Counted from the stretch's first letter, positions 1 to 7,981 are shown. The stretch: 11,236 bases of DNA from Betaproteobacteria bacterium UBA2293 (GCA_002345845.1 DDWF01000158.1:1-11236); one strand, 5' to 3'. The notes: generated from the sequence alone by a model not told the origin. Translations and numbers: made by a program.

Positions 1-25
1 CGAAGCCGAAGCCGAAGCCGAAGCC
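1..25 (+). repeat. Hexanucleotide tandem repeat (CGAAGC)4 coding for an Glu-Ala linker
   Basis: Four perfect copies of a 6-base unit plus one extra base occupy the window start and encode alternating Glu-Ala within the kinase. The array probably continues upstream. Because the unit is six bases long, slippage would change linker length without breaking the frame. Confidence 0.85.
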
Positions 26-2821
26 CCGCTCCCCGAACCCGTGGCCGAGCAATTGCCGCCGACGGTGACCGCTTCGCCGACGCTGTACGACATTTTCCTC
101 GACGAAGCCCGCGGTTATCTGCAGACGCTGATGGACAGTCATGCCGCGCTCGATGCACAGCCGCTGGCGCCGACCGCCTTCGAGATGACGCGCGCCGCTC
201 ATACGCTGGCCGGGATTGCCGGGACAGTGGGGTTGATGCCCTTGCATCATCTCGCCGGCGCGCTTGAGCATGCCCTGCTGCGGCGTGATCAGGCAGCCCA
301 TCCGGACAGCATCGAAGGCCTGGAAACGGTGCGCCAGGCAATCTTCACGCTGGAGGCGATGTTCGCCGGACTAGGCCAGCAACTGGCCCCGGAAGAAGAG
401 CCGCGGCTGATCGCCGCCCTTGAAGACATTTTCCACGCAGCGCTTGTCGAAGAGACGGCGGCGAGCGCCGAAATCATTCCGCTGCCCGGCCTTGTCGTAG
501 CGCCGGTGGTGGACGAGCCGGTGCCTACCCAGTTGGCTCCGGCAGCCCCGCTGCCCCAGCTGACCGACGAGTTGGACGAGCAATTGCTGCCGATCTTCCT
601 TGAAGAGGCGGCCGACCAACTGCGTGACCTGACGGCGCAATTACGCAACTGGCGTGGCGAACCGGCCGGCGAGGCGGCACCGCACGCCATCGCCCGCCTG
701 CTGCATACCTTCAAGGGCAATGCCCGGATGGCTGGAGCGCTGAATCTGGGTGAGGTCACGCACCAACTGGAAAGTCGAGTCGAGGAGGCGATGCGTGTCG
801 GCGTCGCCAGCCCTGCCCTCATCGACGAGATCGAGAACGGCTGCGATACGCTGGCCCTTGCTGTCGAGCGCCTGCGCGAAGGCCCGACGGAAGAGGTTCC
901 GGCGGAAGCCGCGGCTGTTGCCGATCACGTCGATGTCGGAGCCGGCGGCGGCATCGCCCATCCGGCCAGCGAAGCGGAAGGCGAAGGCGAGGGCAGTGGT
1001 CAGCGGGCGACCCTGCGCGTGCGTGCCGATCTCATCGATCGCCTGGTCAACGAGGCTGGGGAGCTGTCCATCGCCCGGACGCGGATCGAGGGCGAAATGC
1101 GCAGTCTGAAGACCTCGCTGCTCGACCTGACGGAAAACGTCATCCGCCTGCGCCGTCAGTTGCGGGAGATCGAAATTCAGGCGGAAGGTCAGATCCAGGC
1201 CCGTGTGGCCCAGACCCACGACGGCGAGGGCGAGTTCGACCCGCTGGAGCTGGACCGTTTCACCCGCTTCCAGGAACTCACCCGCTTCATGGCCGAGTCG
1301 GTCAACGACGTGGCGACGGTGCAGCAGAACCTGCTCAAGAACCTCGACGATGCCAACGCCGCCATCATTGCCCAGTCGCGCCTGAACCGCGGCCTGCAGC
1401 AGGAGCTGATGGGCGTGCGCATGATTCCCTTCGCCAGCCAGGCCGAGCGTTTCTACCGCATCGTCCGGCAGACAGCCAAGGATGTCGGCAAGCGGGCCAG
1501 TCTCGACGTCATCGGTGGCCAGGTCGAAATTGACCGCTCGGTGCTCGACAAGATGCTGGGTCCGGTCGAGCACATGCTGCGTAACGCCGTGACCCACGGT
1601 CTGGAAACGCGCGATGAACGCCAGGCTGCTGGCAAGCAGGAGGCCGGCGAAATCACCTTGTCCCTGGCCCAGGAAGGCAATGAAATCATTCTCTCGCTCG
1701 CCGATGACGGGCGGGGTCTGGATCCCGAGCGCATCCGCCGGAAAGCCGAAGCCTTGGGCATGCTGCAACCTGGTCAGGCGGTCGAGCCGGCTGCCCTGTT
1801 CGATTTCATTTTCCAGCCGGGATTCTCGACCGCCACCGAACTGACCCAGCTGTCGGGCCGCGGCGTCGGCATGGATGTGGTCAAGACTGAAGTGACGGCG
1901 CTCGGCGGGCGCATTGAAGTCGTTTCCGAAATTGGGCGCGGCACCACCTTCCGTCTTTACCTGCCGCTGACCCTGGCGGTCACCCAAACCCTGCTGGTGC
2001 GTTCCGGGGCGCAGCTTTATGCGGTGCCGTCGACGATGATCGAGCAGGTTCTCGAAATGAAGGAAAAGCAGCTGGCGGCGTTGCGCGAGAAAGGTGAAGC
2101 GGAGTGGCAGGGGCATCATTACCCGCTGCATTTCCTTTCCAACCTGCTTGGCGATGCCGCGGCCGTGCCCGAAATCCATCGCCGCTATTGGGTGCTGCTG
2201 CTGCGTTCGGGCAGTCAGCGGGTCGCCATCCAGGTCGATGAACTGCGCGGCAATCAGGAAGTTGTCGTCAAGAATATCGGTACCCAGTTGTCGCGCGTCG
2301 TCGGTATCGCAGGCGCGACGGTGCTCGGCGACGGCCGGGTGATACTGATCCTCAACCCGGTGGCGCTGGCCAGTCGAGCGCCCGTACAGGGCACGCTACG
2401 CCAGCCGGAAGCGGTTGTCGCCGCGCCGGCGCCGGTTGCCGAACGGCGCCTGCCGACGGTGATGGTGGTCGACGACTCGCTGACCGTGCGCAAGATCACC
2501 AGCCGCCTGCTCGCCCGCGAGGGCTATCAGGTGATTCTCGCCAAGGACGGTGTCGATGCGCTGGAACAGTTGATCGACGAGATGCCGGACGTCATCCTCT
2601 CCGACATCGAAATGCCGCGCATGGATGGTTTCGATTTCGTCCGCAATGTCCGCGCCGATGACCGCCTGAAGGGCCTGCCGGTGATCATGATCACCTCGCG
2701 CACGGCCGACAAGCATCGCAACTACGCCCACGAGATCGGCGCCAATCACTATCTCGGCAAGCCCTACGACGAGGACGAACTGCTCGCCCTCGTCGCCGGC
2801 TACTGCAAGAAGGCCCACTGA
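1..2821 (+). CDS. chpA: Hybrid chemosensory histidine kinase of the type IV pilus (Chp/Pil) pathway, CheA-like, 5'-truncated by window edge
   Basis: The frame is open from base 2, so the gene starts upstream of the window; the GTG at 41 is an internal codon. Residues below are numbered from that GTG. Domains in order: an EA-repeat linker; a first Hpt domain with His54 (AAHTLAG); a second Hpt domain with His222 (LLHTFKGNA); an acidic linker (about 311-320); a CheA-type dimerisation helix pair (about 322-450); an HATPase domain with N box HMLRNAVTHG (511-520), G1 box DDGRG (555-559) and G2 box GRGVG (606-610); a CheW-like domain (about 646-775); and a C-terminal receiver with acidic pair D811/D812, phospho-acceptor Asp855 (LSDIEMPRMDG), Thr885 and Lys907. 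Several Hpt domains plus a terminal receiver are typical of ChpA/PilL, which autophosphorylates at the inner membrane under a PilJ-type receptor and signals to PilG/PilH-like regulators to control pilus motility. Those partners would be expected upstream. The first Hpt has Ala57 where many Hpt domains have Lys. It could also be annotated pilL or cheA; the class is secure. Confidence 0.93.
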   Translation, partial: EAEAEAEAPLPEPVAEQLPPTVTASPTLYDIFLDEARGYLQTLMDSHAALDAQPLAPTAFEMTRAAHTLAGIAGTVGLMPLHHLAGALEHALLRRDQAAHPDSIEGLETVRQAIFTLEAMFAGLGQQLAPEEEPRLIAALEDIFHAALVEETAASAEIIPLPGLVVAPVVDEPVPTQLAPAAPLPQLTDELDEQLLPIFLEEAADQLRDLTAQLRNWRGEPAGEAAPHAIARLLHTFKGNARMAGALNLGEVTHQLESRVEEAMRVGVASPALIDEIENGCDTLALAVERLREGPTEEVPAEAAAVADHVDVGAGGGIAHPASEAEGEGEGSGQRATLRVRADLIDRLVNEAGELSIARTRIEGEMRSLKTSLLDLTENVIRLRRQLREIEIQAEGQIQARVAQTHDGEGEFDPLELDRFTRFQELTRFMAESVNDVATVQQNLLKNLDDANAAIIAQSRLNRGLQQELMGVRMIPFASQAERFYRIVRQTAKDVGKRASLDVIGGQVEIDRSVLDKMLGPVEHMLRNAVTHGLETRDERQAAGKQEAGEITLSLAQEGNEIILSLADDGRGLDPERIRRKAEALGMLQPGQAVEPAALFDFIFQPGFSTATELTQLSGRGVGMDVVKTEVTALGGRIEVVSEIGRGTTFRLYLPLTLAVTQTLLVRSGAQLYAVPSTMIEQVLEMKEKQLAALREKGEAEWQGHHYPLHFLSNLLGDAAAVPEIHRRYWVLLLRSGSQRVAIQVDELRGNQEVVVKNIGTQLSRVVGIAGATVLGDGRVILILNPVALASRAPVQGTLRQPEAVVAAPAPVAERRLPTVMVVDDSLTVRKITSRLLAREGYQVILAKDGVDALEQLIDEMPDVILSDIEMPRMDGFDFVRNVRADDRLKGLPVIMITSRTADKHRNYAHEIGANHYLGKPYDEDELLALVAGYCKKAH

Positions 2822-2840
2822 CCGGCGTTGGTCGCCGGTC
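2820..2840. terminator. GC-rich hairpin between convergent chpA and phrB
   Basis: An 8-bp perfect stem (GACCGGCG pairing with CGCCGGTC) with a 5-base loop overlaps the last bases of the kinase stop codon and ends 5 bases before the photolyase stop codon. Neither side has a clear T tract, so it is a weak or factor-assisted terminator candidate for both convergent genes. The stem is seen directly; the terminator role is inferred from position. Confidence 0.45.
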
Positions 2841-2845
2841 GTGCC

Positions 2846-4258
2846 TTAATCCTGACGTTTCACCACCGCGTAGCGGGCCAGCGTGCGCTCGCGGGCTGCT
2901 GCATGGTCGACGATCGGTGCCGGGTAGTCGCGACCGATGACGATGCCCAGCGCTTCCTGCTCCAGACGCCCCATCAACCACGGGGCGTGGACGTATTTGT
3001 CGGGCACACGGGCCAGTTCCGGTACGTAGCGGCGGATGAAGCGGCCGTCGGGATCGAATTTCTCCGACTGGGTTACCGGGTTGAAGATGCGGAAATACGG
3101 TTGCGCGTCGCAGCCGCTGGAAGCCGCCCATTGCCAGCCGCCGTTATTGGCCGAGAGGTCGAAGTCGTTGAGCTGATCGGCAAAGTAGCGTTCGCCGAGG
3201 CGCCAGTCGAGGCCGAGATCCTTGCTCAGGAAGGAGGCGACGACCATGCGCAGGCGATTGTGCATCCAGCCACTGTAGTTGAGCTGGCGCATCGCCGCAT
3301 CAACCAGCGGGTAGCCCGTCCGCCCCTGCTGCCAGGCGGCCAGGCCTTCCGGCCAGTCGTCCCAGCGGATGGCGTCGTATGCCGGCTTGAAGGCGGCGGT
3401 GGCGACCTGCGGAAAGCGGTCGAGAATCATGAAGTAGAAGTCGCGCCAGATCAGTTCATTGAGCCAGGCGCTGGCCTCGCTGGCGATGGCGGTGCGCACC
3501 AGTTCGCGGATCGAGATGGTGCCGAAGCGCAGGTGCACCGACAGGTAGGAAACACCCTTGATCGCCGGGAAATCGCGCAGGGCGCCGTAGCGTTCGAGAG
3601 CGCCGGTGCGGAACTCGTCCCATAACTGGCGGGCACCGGACATGCCGGGCAGGATTCCGACTGTCTGCAAATCGCTTTCGGCAAAGCCGATCTCGGCCAA
3701 GGTCGGGATAGTGGCCGGCGGGATCGCCGCCAAGCGGCCATTAGTGCTGGCAACGGCATGGTCGGCGGCAGTGAGGCGCTTCAGCCAGGCATTCTTGTAC
3801 GGCGTGAATACCGAGAAGGACTTGCCTGCCTGGGTCAGTACTTCGTCGCCGTCGAAAATGGCCTGATCCTTGAAATCGGCAAAGGCGATGCCGGACTCAG
3901 CGAGGGTGGCGGAGACGGCAGCGTCCCGCCGCTTGGCGTCAGGTTCGTAGTCGCGGTTGGCGTAAACGGCGGTAACTCCCAACTCGCGGGCCAGCGCCGG
4001 AATCTCTTCCGTCGCCCGGCCATGACGGACGATCAGGCCGCCACCACGAGCACGCAGGGCGGCATCGAGTTCGACCAGCGATTCACGGATGAAATGGACA
4101 CGCCGATCGCGGCGAATCGGTAGGGCATCAAGGATTTCGCGATCAAAGATGAAGGCGCAGTACACAGATCCGGCGTCGGCCAGGGCGGCAGCCAGCGCTG
4201 CATGGTCGTGGTCGCGCAGATCGCGGCGGAACCAGACGAGGGCTTTTTCTTGGTGCAT
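2846..4258 (-). CDS. phrB: Deoxyribodipyrimidine photolyase (class I CPD photolyase)
   Basis: A 470-residue protein, the usual length for the bacterial class I family. It repairs cyclobutane pyrimidine dimers using light and a reduced FAD. The N-terminal alpha/beta antenna domain starts with [13 protein letters not shown] (about 7-19). The C-terminal FAD domain shows WRDFYFMI (271-278), [13 protein letters not shown] (314-326), GWMHNRLRM (330-338) and the signature from [16 protein letters not shown] (365-380) to [11 protein letters not shown] (384-394), which carries the FAD-contacting Asp/Asn residues and tryptophans of the electron-transfer path. The ATG at 4258 is chosen because it directly precedes the conserved antenna motif. 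It is transcribed alone, divergent from algH and convergent with chpA, and a good sigma70-like promoter lies just upstream. The upstream Shine-Dalgarno is weak (a GGGG well before the ATG). A cryptochrome-like role cannot be excluded, but the match to CPD photolyases is strong. Confidence 0.96.
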   Translation of the reverse strand: MHQEKALVWFRRDLRDHDHAALAAALADAGSVYCAFIFDREILDALPIRRDRRVHFIRESLVELDAALRARGGGLIVRHGRATEEIPALARELGVTAVYANRDYEPDAKRRDAAVSATLAESGIAFADFKDQAIFDGDEVLTQAGKSFSVFTPYKNAWLKRLTAADHAVASTNGRLAAIPPATIPTLAEIGFAESDLQTVGILPGMSGARQLWDEFRTGALERYGALRDFPAIKGVSYLSVHLRFGTISIRELVRTAIASEASAWLNELIWRDFYFMILDRFPQVATAAFKPAYDAIRWDDWPEGLAAWQQGRTGYPLVDAAMRQLNYSGWMHNRLRMVVASFLSKDLGLDWRLGERYFADQLNDFDLSANNGGWQWAASSGCDAQPYFRIFNPVTQSEKFDPDGRFIRRYVPELARVPDKYVHAPWLMGRLEQEALGIVIGRDYPAPIVDHAAARERTLARYAVVKRQD

Positions 4259-4260
4259 GG

Positions 4261-4289
4261 TTGGTTTGTACCCCGGTGGCGATTAAAAT
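4261..4289 (+). promoter_or_regulatory. Putative weak promoter of the algH-pyr operon
   Basis: On the plus strand TTGGTT (4261-4266), a 17-base spacer and TAAAAT (4284-4289) form a plausible sigma70-like pair. Its -10 box overlaps the -10 box of the phrB promoter on the other strand. Transcription from it would begin at or next to the algH ATG. This is inference from short motifs; a further upstream start inside phrB is possible. Confidence 0.3.
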
Positions 4290-4310
4290 TCCAGGCATGG
4301 ACAGCGTCAA
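4282..4310 (-). promoter_or_regulatory. Putative sigma70 promoter of phrB
   Basis: On the minus strand there is a -35 box TTGACG (4310-4305), a 17-base spacer and a -10 box TTTAAT (4287-4282). The predicted start lies about 15-20 bases before the phrB ATG. The -35 box lies inside the first codons of algH. The match is read by eye, without a scoring model. Confidence 0.5.
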
Positions 4311-4857
4311 TCTCACCGATCACTTTCTCATCGCCATGCCGGCGCTGGAAGACCCGTACTTTTCCAATGCTCTGGTCTACATCTGTGAGCACAACGAGAA
4401 CGGCGCGCTGGGGATCATCGTTAATCGGCCGATCGATCTGAATCTCGCCGGCTTGTTCGAGAAGATCGACATCAAGCTGCAGGCCCCGGACATGGCCGGG
4501 CTGCCGGTTTATTTTGGCGGGCCGGTGCATCTCGATCGCGGCTTCGTGCTGCATCGCCCATTGGGCACCTGGCAATCAACGTTGACCGTCAACGACGAAG
4601 TCGGCCTGACCAGTTCGCGTGATGTGCTGGTCTCTGTCGCCGATGCCGGCCTGCCGGCGGAAATCCTGGTCACCCTCGGTTATTCCGGCTGGGATGCCGG
4701 GCAACTCGAGGACGAACTGGCGCAGAACTCCTGGCTGACGGTGCCGGCCAAGGCCACCATCCTCTTCGACCTGCCGGCAGAGGAGCGCCTGCCGGCGGCC
4801 ATGCAGAATCTCGGCATCAGCTTCAGCCAGCTCTCCGACGTCGCCGGACATGCCTGA
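4297..4857 (+). CDS. algH: AlgH/YqgE family protein (UPF0301)
   Basis: A 186-residue protein with the family hallmarks [13 protein letters not shown] near the N-terminus, [15 protein letters not shown] (72-86) and [14 protein letters not shown] (128-141) followed by NSWL. Length matches the family (about 185-190). The molecular function is not settled; the name comes from an alginate-regulation locus in Pseudomonas, and the protein is cytosolic. The ATG at 4297 gives the usual family N-terminus; a TTG at 4261 in frame would add 12 unconserved residues. No Shine-Dalgarno lies at a useful distance (an AGG sits one base from the ATG). It heads an operon and overlaps ruvX by 8 bases, a pairing with ruvX that is widespread in proteobacteria. 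Confidence 0.93.
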   Translation: MDSVNLTDHFLIAMPALEDPYFSNALVYICEHNENGALGIIVNRPIDLNLAGLFEKIDIKLQAPDMAGLPVYFGGPVHLDRGFVLHRPLGTWQSTLTVNDEVGLTSSRDVLVSVADAGLPAEILVTLGYSGWDAGQLEDELAQNSWLTVPAKATILFDLPAEERLPAAMQNLGISFSQLSDVAGHA

Positions 4858-5296
4858 CGGCACGGTCCTCGCCTTCGATTTCGGCGAGAAACGCATCGGC
4901 GTCGCCACCGGGGAAACCCTGCTCGGCAGTGCCCATCCGCTGACCGTCATTCATGCCCAGTCCAACGACGACCGGATGGCCGCCATCGGCCGCCTGATCG
5001 ACGAATGGCGGCCGGTGCAACTGGTCGTCGGTCTGCCGACCCATGCCGATGGTACGCCGCATGAAATGACGCGCCTGGCGACCAAATTCGGCGAACGTCT
5101 GCAAAGACGGTTTCATTTGCCGGTTGCCTACGCTGATGAGCGTCTGACCTCGGTCGATGCCGAGGCGCGCCTGCGCGAAACCGGCCGCAACAGCCGCACG
5201 GCCAAGCCGCTGCTCGACGCCGTGGCCGCCCAACTGATTCTTCAAACCTGGTTCGAAAGCCCGTCCCATGTCACCCCTGCCCAACCCGTTGCCTGA
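4850..5296 (+). CDS. ruvX: Putative Holliday junction resolvase-like nuclease YqgF/RuvX
   Basis: A 148-residue RNase H-fold protein of the YqgF family. Visible acidic active-site candidates are Asp10 in [13 protein letters not shown], Glu97 in YADERLTS and Asp123 in [16 protein letters not shown] (59-63) is a further family landmark. Family members process RNA or DNA in the cytoplasm: the E. coli protein is essential and linked to 16S rRNA 5'-end maturation, and others have been described as junction resolvases. The ATG at 4850 lies within the end of algH (8-base overlap), so the two are probably translationally coupled. The 3' end overlaps the annotated start of pyrR by up to 29 bases. The last roughly 10 residues beyond the conserved helix are low-complexity. 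Confidence 0.93.
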   Translation: MPDGTVLAFDFGEKRIGVATGETLLGSAHPLTVIHAQSNDDRMAAIGRLIDEWRPVQLVVGLPTHADGTPHEMTRLATKFGERLQRRFHLPVAYADERLTSVDAEARLRETGRNSRTAKPLLDAVAAQLILQTWFESPSHVTPAQPVA

Positions 5297-5777
5297 CGCC
5301 GAGGCCCAGTGCCAACGCCTGGCCGACTTGCTGCGTCCGCAGCTTCACCGCCGGCCGGCGCTGGTCGGCATCTATAGCGGCGGCGCCTGGATCGCCGGCC
5401 GCCTGCGCCAATTGCTCGGCCTTGAAGAGGAGATCGGTCTGATCGATGTCTCCTTCTATCGCGACGATTTCGCCGAAAAAGGCCTGCATCCGCAGGTCAA
5501 GCCGACGCTGATTCCCTTCGATGTCGAGGGCCGTCACATCATCCTCGTTGACGACGTGCTCTATACCGGCCGGACGACGCGGGCAGCGGTCAACGAGCTG
5601 TTCGACTACGGCCGCCCGGCCTCGGTCGAGCTGGTTGTGCTCGCCGATCGCGGTGGTCGGGAGTTGCCGGTGGCGCCCAGTCAGTGCGTCTGGGAAGTGA
5701 ATCTGGCCGATAGCGAAAACCTGGTGCTCGACCAATCGGATGATGGACGCCTGCAGTGGAGGCTGGAACATGCATAA
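5268..5777 (+). CDS. pyrR: PyrR bifunctional pyrimidine operon regulator / uracil phosphoribosyltransferase
   Basis: A type I phosphoribosyltransferase of 169 residues. The PRPP-binding motif [17 protein letters not shown] covers residues 91-107, with the YSGG loop at 36-39 and VSFYRDD (61-67) as a PyrR-specific segment. Known PyrR proteins sense UMP/UTP and regulate pyr genes, and many also convert uracil plus PRPP to UMP. The Gram-positive form acts by mRNA attenuation, while in pseudomonads it is tied to pyrB control by another route. I see no attenuator-like leader within this operon. The start is uncertain: ATG 5268 overlaps ruvX by 29 bases and has no clear RBS, and TTG 5289 would shorten the protein by 7 residues and the overlap to 8 bases. 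The 3' end overlaps pyrB by 8 bases. Confidence 0.92.
   Translation: MSPLPNPLPDAEAQCQRLADLLRPQLHRRPALVGIYSGGAWIAGRLRQLLGLEEEIGLIDVSFYRDDFAEKGLHPQVKPTLIPFDVEGRHIILVDDVLYTGRTTRAAVNELFDYGRPASVELVVLADRGGRELPVAPSQCVWEVNLADSENLVLDQSDDGRLQWRLEHA
5758..5762 (+). promoter_or_regulatory. Ribosome binding site that fixes the pyrB start
   Basis: GGAGG stands 7 bases before the ATG at 5770, inside the end of pyrR. It favours ATG 5770 over the in-frame ATGs at 5740 and 5743, which lack such a site. It also suggests pyrB is translated by its own initiation within the polycistronic message. Confidence 0.8.
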
Positions 5778-6729
5778 CCCGCAGTTGAACAAGGATGGCG
5801 AACTGAGCCATCTGCTGTCCATCGAAGGCCTGCCGCAGCGCATCCTGACGCAGATCCTCGATACCGCCGAGTCGTTCATGGAAGTCTCGGCCCGCGACGT
5901 GAAGAAGGTGCCGCTGCTGCGCGGCAAGAGCGTCTTCAACCTGTTCTTCGAGAATTCGACGCGGACGCGGACAACCTTCGAGATCGCCGCCAAGCGCCTC
6001 TCCGCCGACGTCATCAATCTTGACATCAACAAGTCGTCGGCGAGCAAGGGTGAAACCCTGCTCGACACCATCGACAACCTCGTCGCCATGCACGCCAACC
6101 TGTTCGTCGTGCGTCACGCCTCGAGTGGGGCGCCCTACCTGATCGCCGAGCACCTGCAGCGCATCGGCCGCGACGACGTGCATGTGGTCAATGCCGGCGA
6201 CGGCCGCCACGCGCACCCGACGCAGGGCCTGCTCGACATGTACACGATCCGTCACTACAAGAAGGACTTCACGCAACTGCGTGTCGCCATCGTTGGCGAC
6301 ATCCTGCATTCGCGCGTCGCCCGTTCCGATATTCATGCGCTGACCACGCTCGGCGTCCCGGAAGTTCGCGCCGTCGGTCCGGAAACCCTGCTGCCCAAGC
6401 ATCTCGACAAGCTCGGCGTGCATGTCTTCCACGACATGAACGAGGGGATCAGGGATTGCGACGTGATCATCATGCTGCGCCTGCAGAACGAGCGCATGAA
6501 CGGCGCCCTGCTGCCCTCGGCCAGCGAGTACTTCCGCCACTACGGCCTGACGCCGCAGAAACTGGCGCTGGCCAAGCCGGACGCCATCGTCATGCACCCC
6601 GGGCCGATGAACCGCGGGGTGGAAATCCATTCGGCGGTGGCCGACGGGTCGCAGGCCGTGATCCTGCCCCAGGTCACCTTCGGCATTGCCGTGCGCATGG
6701 CCGTCATGAGCATCGTTGCTGGGAACTGA
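5770..6729 (+). CDS. pyrB: Aspartate carbamoyltransferase catalytic subunit
   Basis: A 319-residue protein that condenses carbamoyl phosphate with aspartate in the second step of pyrimidine synthesis. The carbamoyl-phosphate loop STRTRTTF is at 63-70. The mobile loop with Lys93 (SSASKGET, 89-96) is normally supplied by the neighbouring subunit. HPTQ is at 149-152 and the aspartate-domain motif HPGPMNRG at 276-283. All expected catalytic motifs are present, so the enzyme should be active. No pyrI regulatory subunit gene is present; the next gene, 4 bases downstream, is a decayed dihydroorotase. That arrangement is the one known from pseudomonads, where ATCase forms a large PyrB-PyrX complex and nucleotide control acts through PyrB itself. 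It overlaps pyrR by 8 bases. Confidence 0.97.
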   Translation: MHNPQLNKDGELSHLLSIEGLPQRILTQILDTAESFMEVSARDVKKVPLLRGKSVFNLFFENSTRTRTTFEIAAKRLSADVINLDINKSSASKGETLLDTIDNLVAMHANLFVVRHASSGAPYLIAEHLQRIGRDDVHVVNAGDGRHAHPTQGLLDMYTIRHYKKDFTQLRVAIVGDILHSRVARSDIHALTTLGVPEVRAVGPETLLPKHLDKLGVHVFHDMNEGIRDCDVIIMLRLQNERMNGALLPSASEYFRHYGLTPQKLALAKPDAIVMHPGPMNRGVEIHSAVADGSQAVILPQVTFGIAVRMAVMSIVAGN

Positions 6730-6733
6730 GCAG

Positions 6734-7981
6734 ATGAATATCGAAATCAAGAACGGCCGGGTCATCGACCCGCAGAACGGCACCGACCGGGTTGCCTCCC
6801 TGTTCATCGCCGATGGAAAAATTGCCGGTCTCGGCGAGGCGCCGGCCGGCTTTCTCGCCGACCAGAGCATTGACGCTGCCGGCTGCGTCGTCTGTCCCGG
6901 TCTGATCGATCTCGCCGCCCGCCTCAACAGCATCGAGGCCGAACTGGCCGCTGCCGTTGCTGGTGGCGTCACCTCCGTCGTCGTCCCGCCGGATGCCGAC
7001 CCACCGCTCGACGAGCCGGAACTGGCTGATCGCCTCGTGCATCGCGGCACCGAGATCGGCAAGGCACGCGTGCTGCCGCTCGGCGCGCTGACGCTGGGCC
7101 TGAAGGGCGAGCGCCTGGCCGAATTGGCCGGCCTGAAGAAGGCCGGTTGCGTCGCTTTCTCGCAAGCGACGCAACCGGTGGTCGATACCGAGGCTCTGCT
7201 GCGCTCGATGGAATACGCGGCCACCTTTGATTTCGCCGTCTGGCTGCAACCCCAGGACTACTGGCTGGCGCGCAACGGCATTGCGCATGAAGGCGAGGTC
7301 GCCAGCCGCCTCGGTCTGGCCGGCATTCCGGTCGCCGCCGAAACCATCGCCATCGCCACCATTGTCCAGCTGGTCCGCGACACCGGCTGCCGTGTGCATC
7401 TGACGCGTTTGTCGTCGGCGGCTGGCGTGGCGCTGGTTGCCCAGGCGCAGGCCGAAGGTCTGCCGGTTACCTTCGACATCGGCGTGCATCACCTGCTGCT
7501 CAGCGAAAACGACATCGGCTTCTTCAATCCGCACGCCCGCTTCGTGCCGCCGCTGCGCAGCCTGCGCGACCGGCAAGCGCTCTCCGATGCTGCGGCCGGC
7601 GGTCTGGCCGCGATTTGCTCGGATCACACGCCGGTCGGTGCCGATGACAAACTGCTGCCCTTTGGCGAAGCCAAACCGGGGGCGACCGGGCTGGAGGTGC
7701 TGTTGCCGCTGACCCTGAAATGGGCGGCGGCAGCCGGTGTCGCGCTGCCCCAGGCGCTGGCGCGGATCACAGCGGCGCCAGCGGCTGTCCTCGGTCTGGG
7801 TGATCGCCATCTGGGAATCGGTGCCGTGGCCGATATTTGCGTTTTCGATCCGGCCGCCGAATGGCAGCTGAGTGCTGAAAGCCTGCGCAGCCGTGGCAAG
7901 AATTCGCCCTGGCTGGGCCATATGCTGACCGGCAAGGTCAGGGCAACGCTGGTTGCTGGCCGCGTCGTCTTTACGGAGTAG
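6734..7981 (+). CDS. pyrX: Non-catalytic dihydroorotase-like subunit of aspartate transcarbamoylase (PyrC'/PyrX)
   Basis: A 415-residue amidohydrolase-fold protein, full length for class I dihydroorotase, with clear family landmarks: CPGLIDL (54-60), the HHL segment at 252-254, FNPHARFVPPLR (264-275), CSDHTP (295-300) and LLPFGEAKPGATGLE (307-321). The zinc ligands are lost. The HxH pair expected at 61 and 63 is Ala and Arg, the His expected near 172 is Gln, and the His expected in the VHLTRLSS segment is Arg225. Only the Asp of CSDHTP (297) remains, and the FSDDG-type active-site loop reads FSQATQP (142-148). It therefore should not hydrolyse dihydroorotate. Its place 4 bases after pyrB matches the structural pseudo-DHOase that holds pseudomonad ATCase together. 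A working pyrC must lie elsewhere. ATG 6734 is chosen for the usual N-terminus; TTG 6716 is possible. A long inverted repeat sits in codons 137-149. Confidence 0.92.
   Translation: MNIEIKNGRVIDPQNGTDRVASLFIADGKIAGLGEAPAGFLADQSIDAAGCVVCPGLIDLAARLNSIEAELAAAVAGGVTSVVVPPDADPPLDEPELADRLVHRGTEIGKARVLPLGALTLGLKGERLAELAGLKKAGCVAFSQATQPVVDTEALLRSMEYAATFDFAVWLQPQDYWLARNGIAHEGEVASRLGLAGIPVAAETIAIATIVQLVRDTGCRVHLTRLSSAAGVALVAQAQAEGLPVTFDIGVHHLLLSENDIGFFNPHARFVPPLRSLRDRQALSDAAAGGLAAICSDHTPVGADDKLLPFGEAKPGATGLEVLLPLTLKWAAAAGVALPQALARITAAPAAVLGLGDRHLGIGAVADICVFDPAAEWQLSAESLRSRGKNSPWLGHMLTGKVRATLVAGRVVFTE
7143..7178. repeat. Perfect 15-bp inverted repeat inside pyrX
   Basis: The arm CCGGTTGCGTCGCTT (7143-7157) is the exact reverse complement of AAGCGACGCAACCGG (7164-7178), with a 6-base loop TCTCGC. 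A G-T wobble at 7142/7179 would extend it. It lies wholly in codons 137-149 of pyrX. No T tract follows, so it is not an ordinary terminator. The second arm contains both CAA glutamine codons of this stretch. Confidence 0.95.

Noticed and set aside
641..2179. Long open frame on the minus strand (512 codons) opposite chpA
   Set aside because: It is antisense to a clearly recognised kinase, reads as low-complexity Gln/His/Arg-rich sequence with no family motif, and is the expected by-product of GC-rich codon use.
2428..2450. 7-bp inverted repeat GGCGCCG/CGGCGCC in the chpA linker before the receiver
   Set aside because: It is short, made of GC-only bases in an Ala/Pro-rich coding stretch, and has no T tract; chance is a sufficient explanation.
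2828..3625. Plus-strand open frame opposite the end of phrB
   Set aside because: It is antisense to conserved FAD-domain motifs of the photolyase and has no motif of its own.
5590..7224. Long minus-strand open frame (544 codons) spanning pyrR, pyrB and pyrX
   Set aside because: It crosses three well-supported genes in antisense and shows no recognisable domain or RBS.
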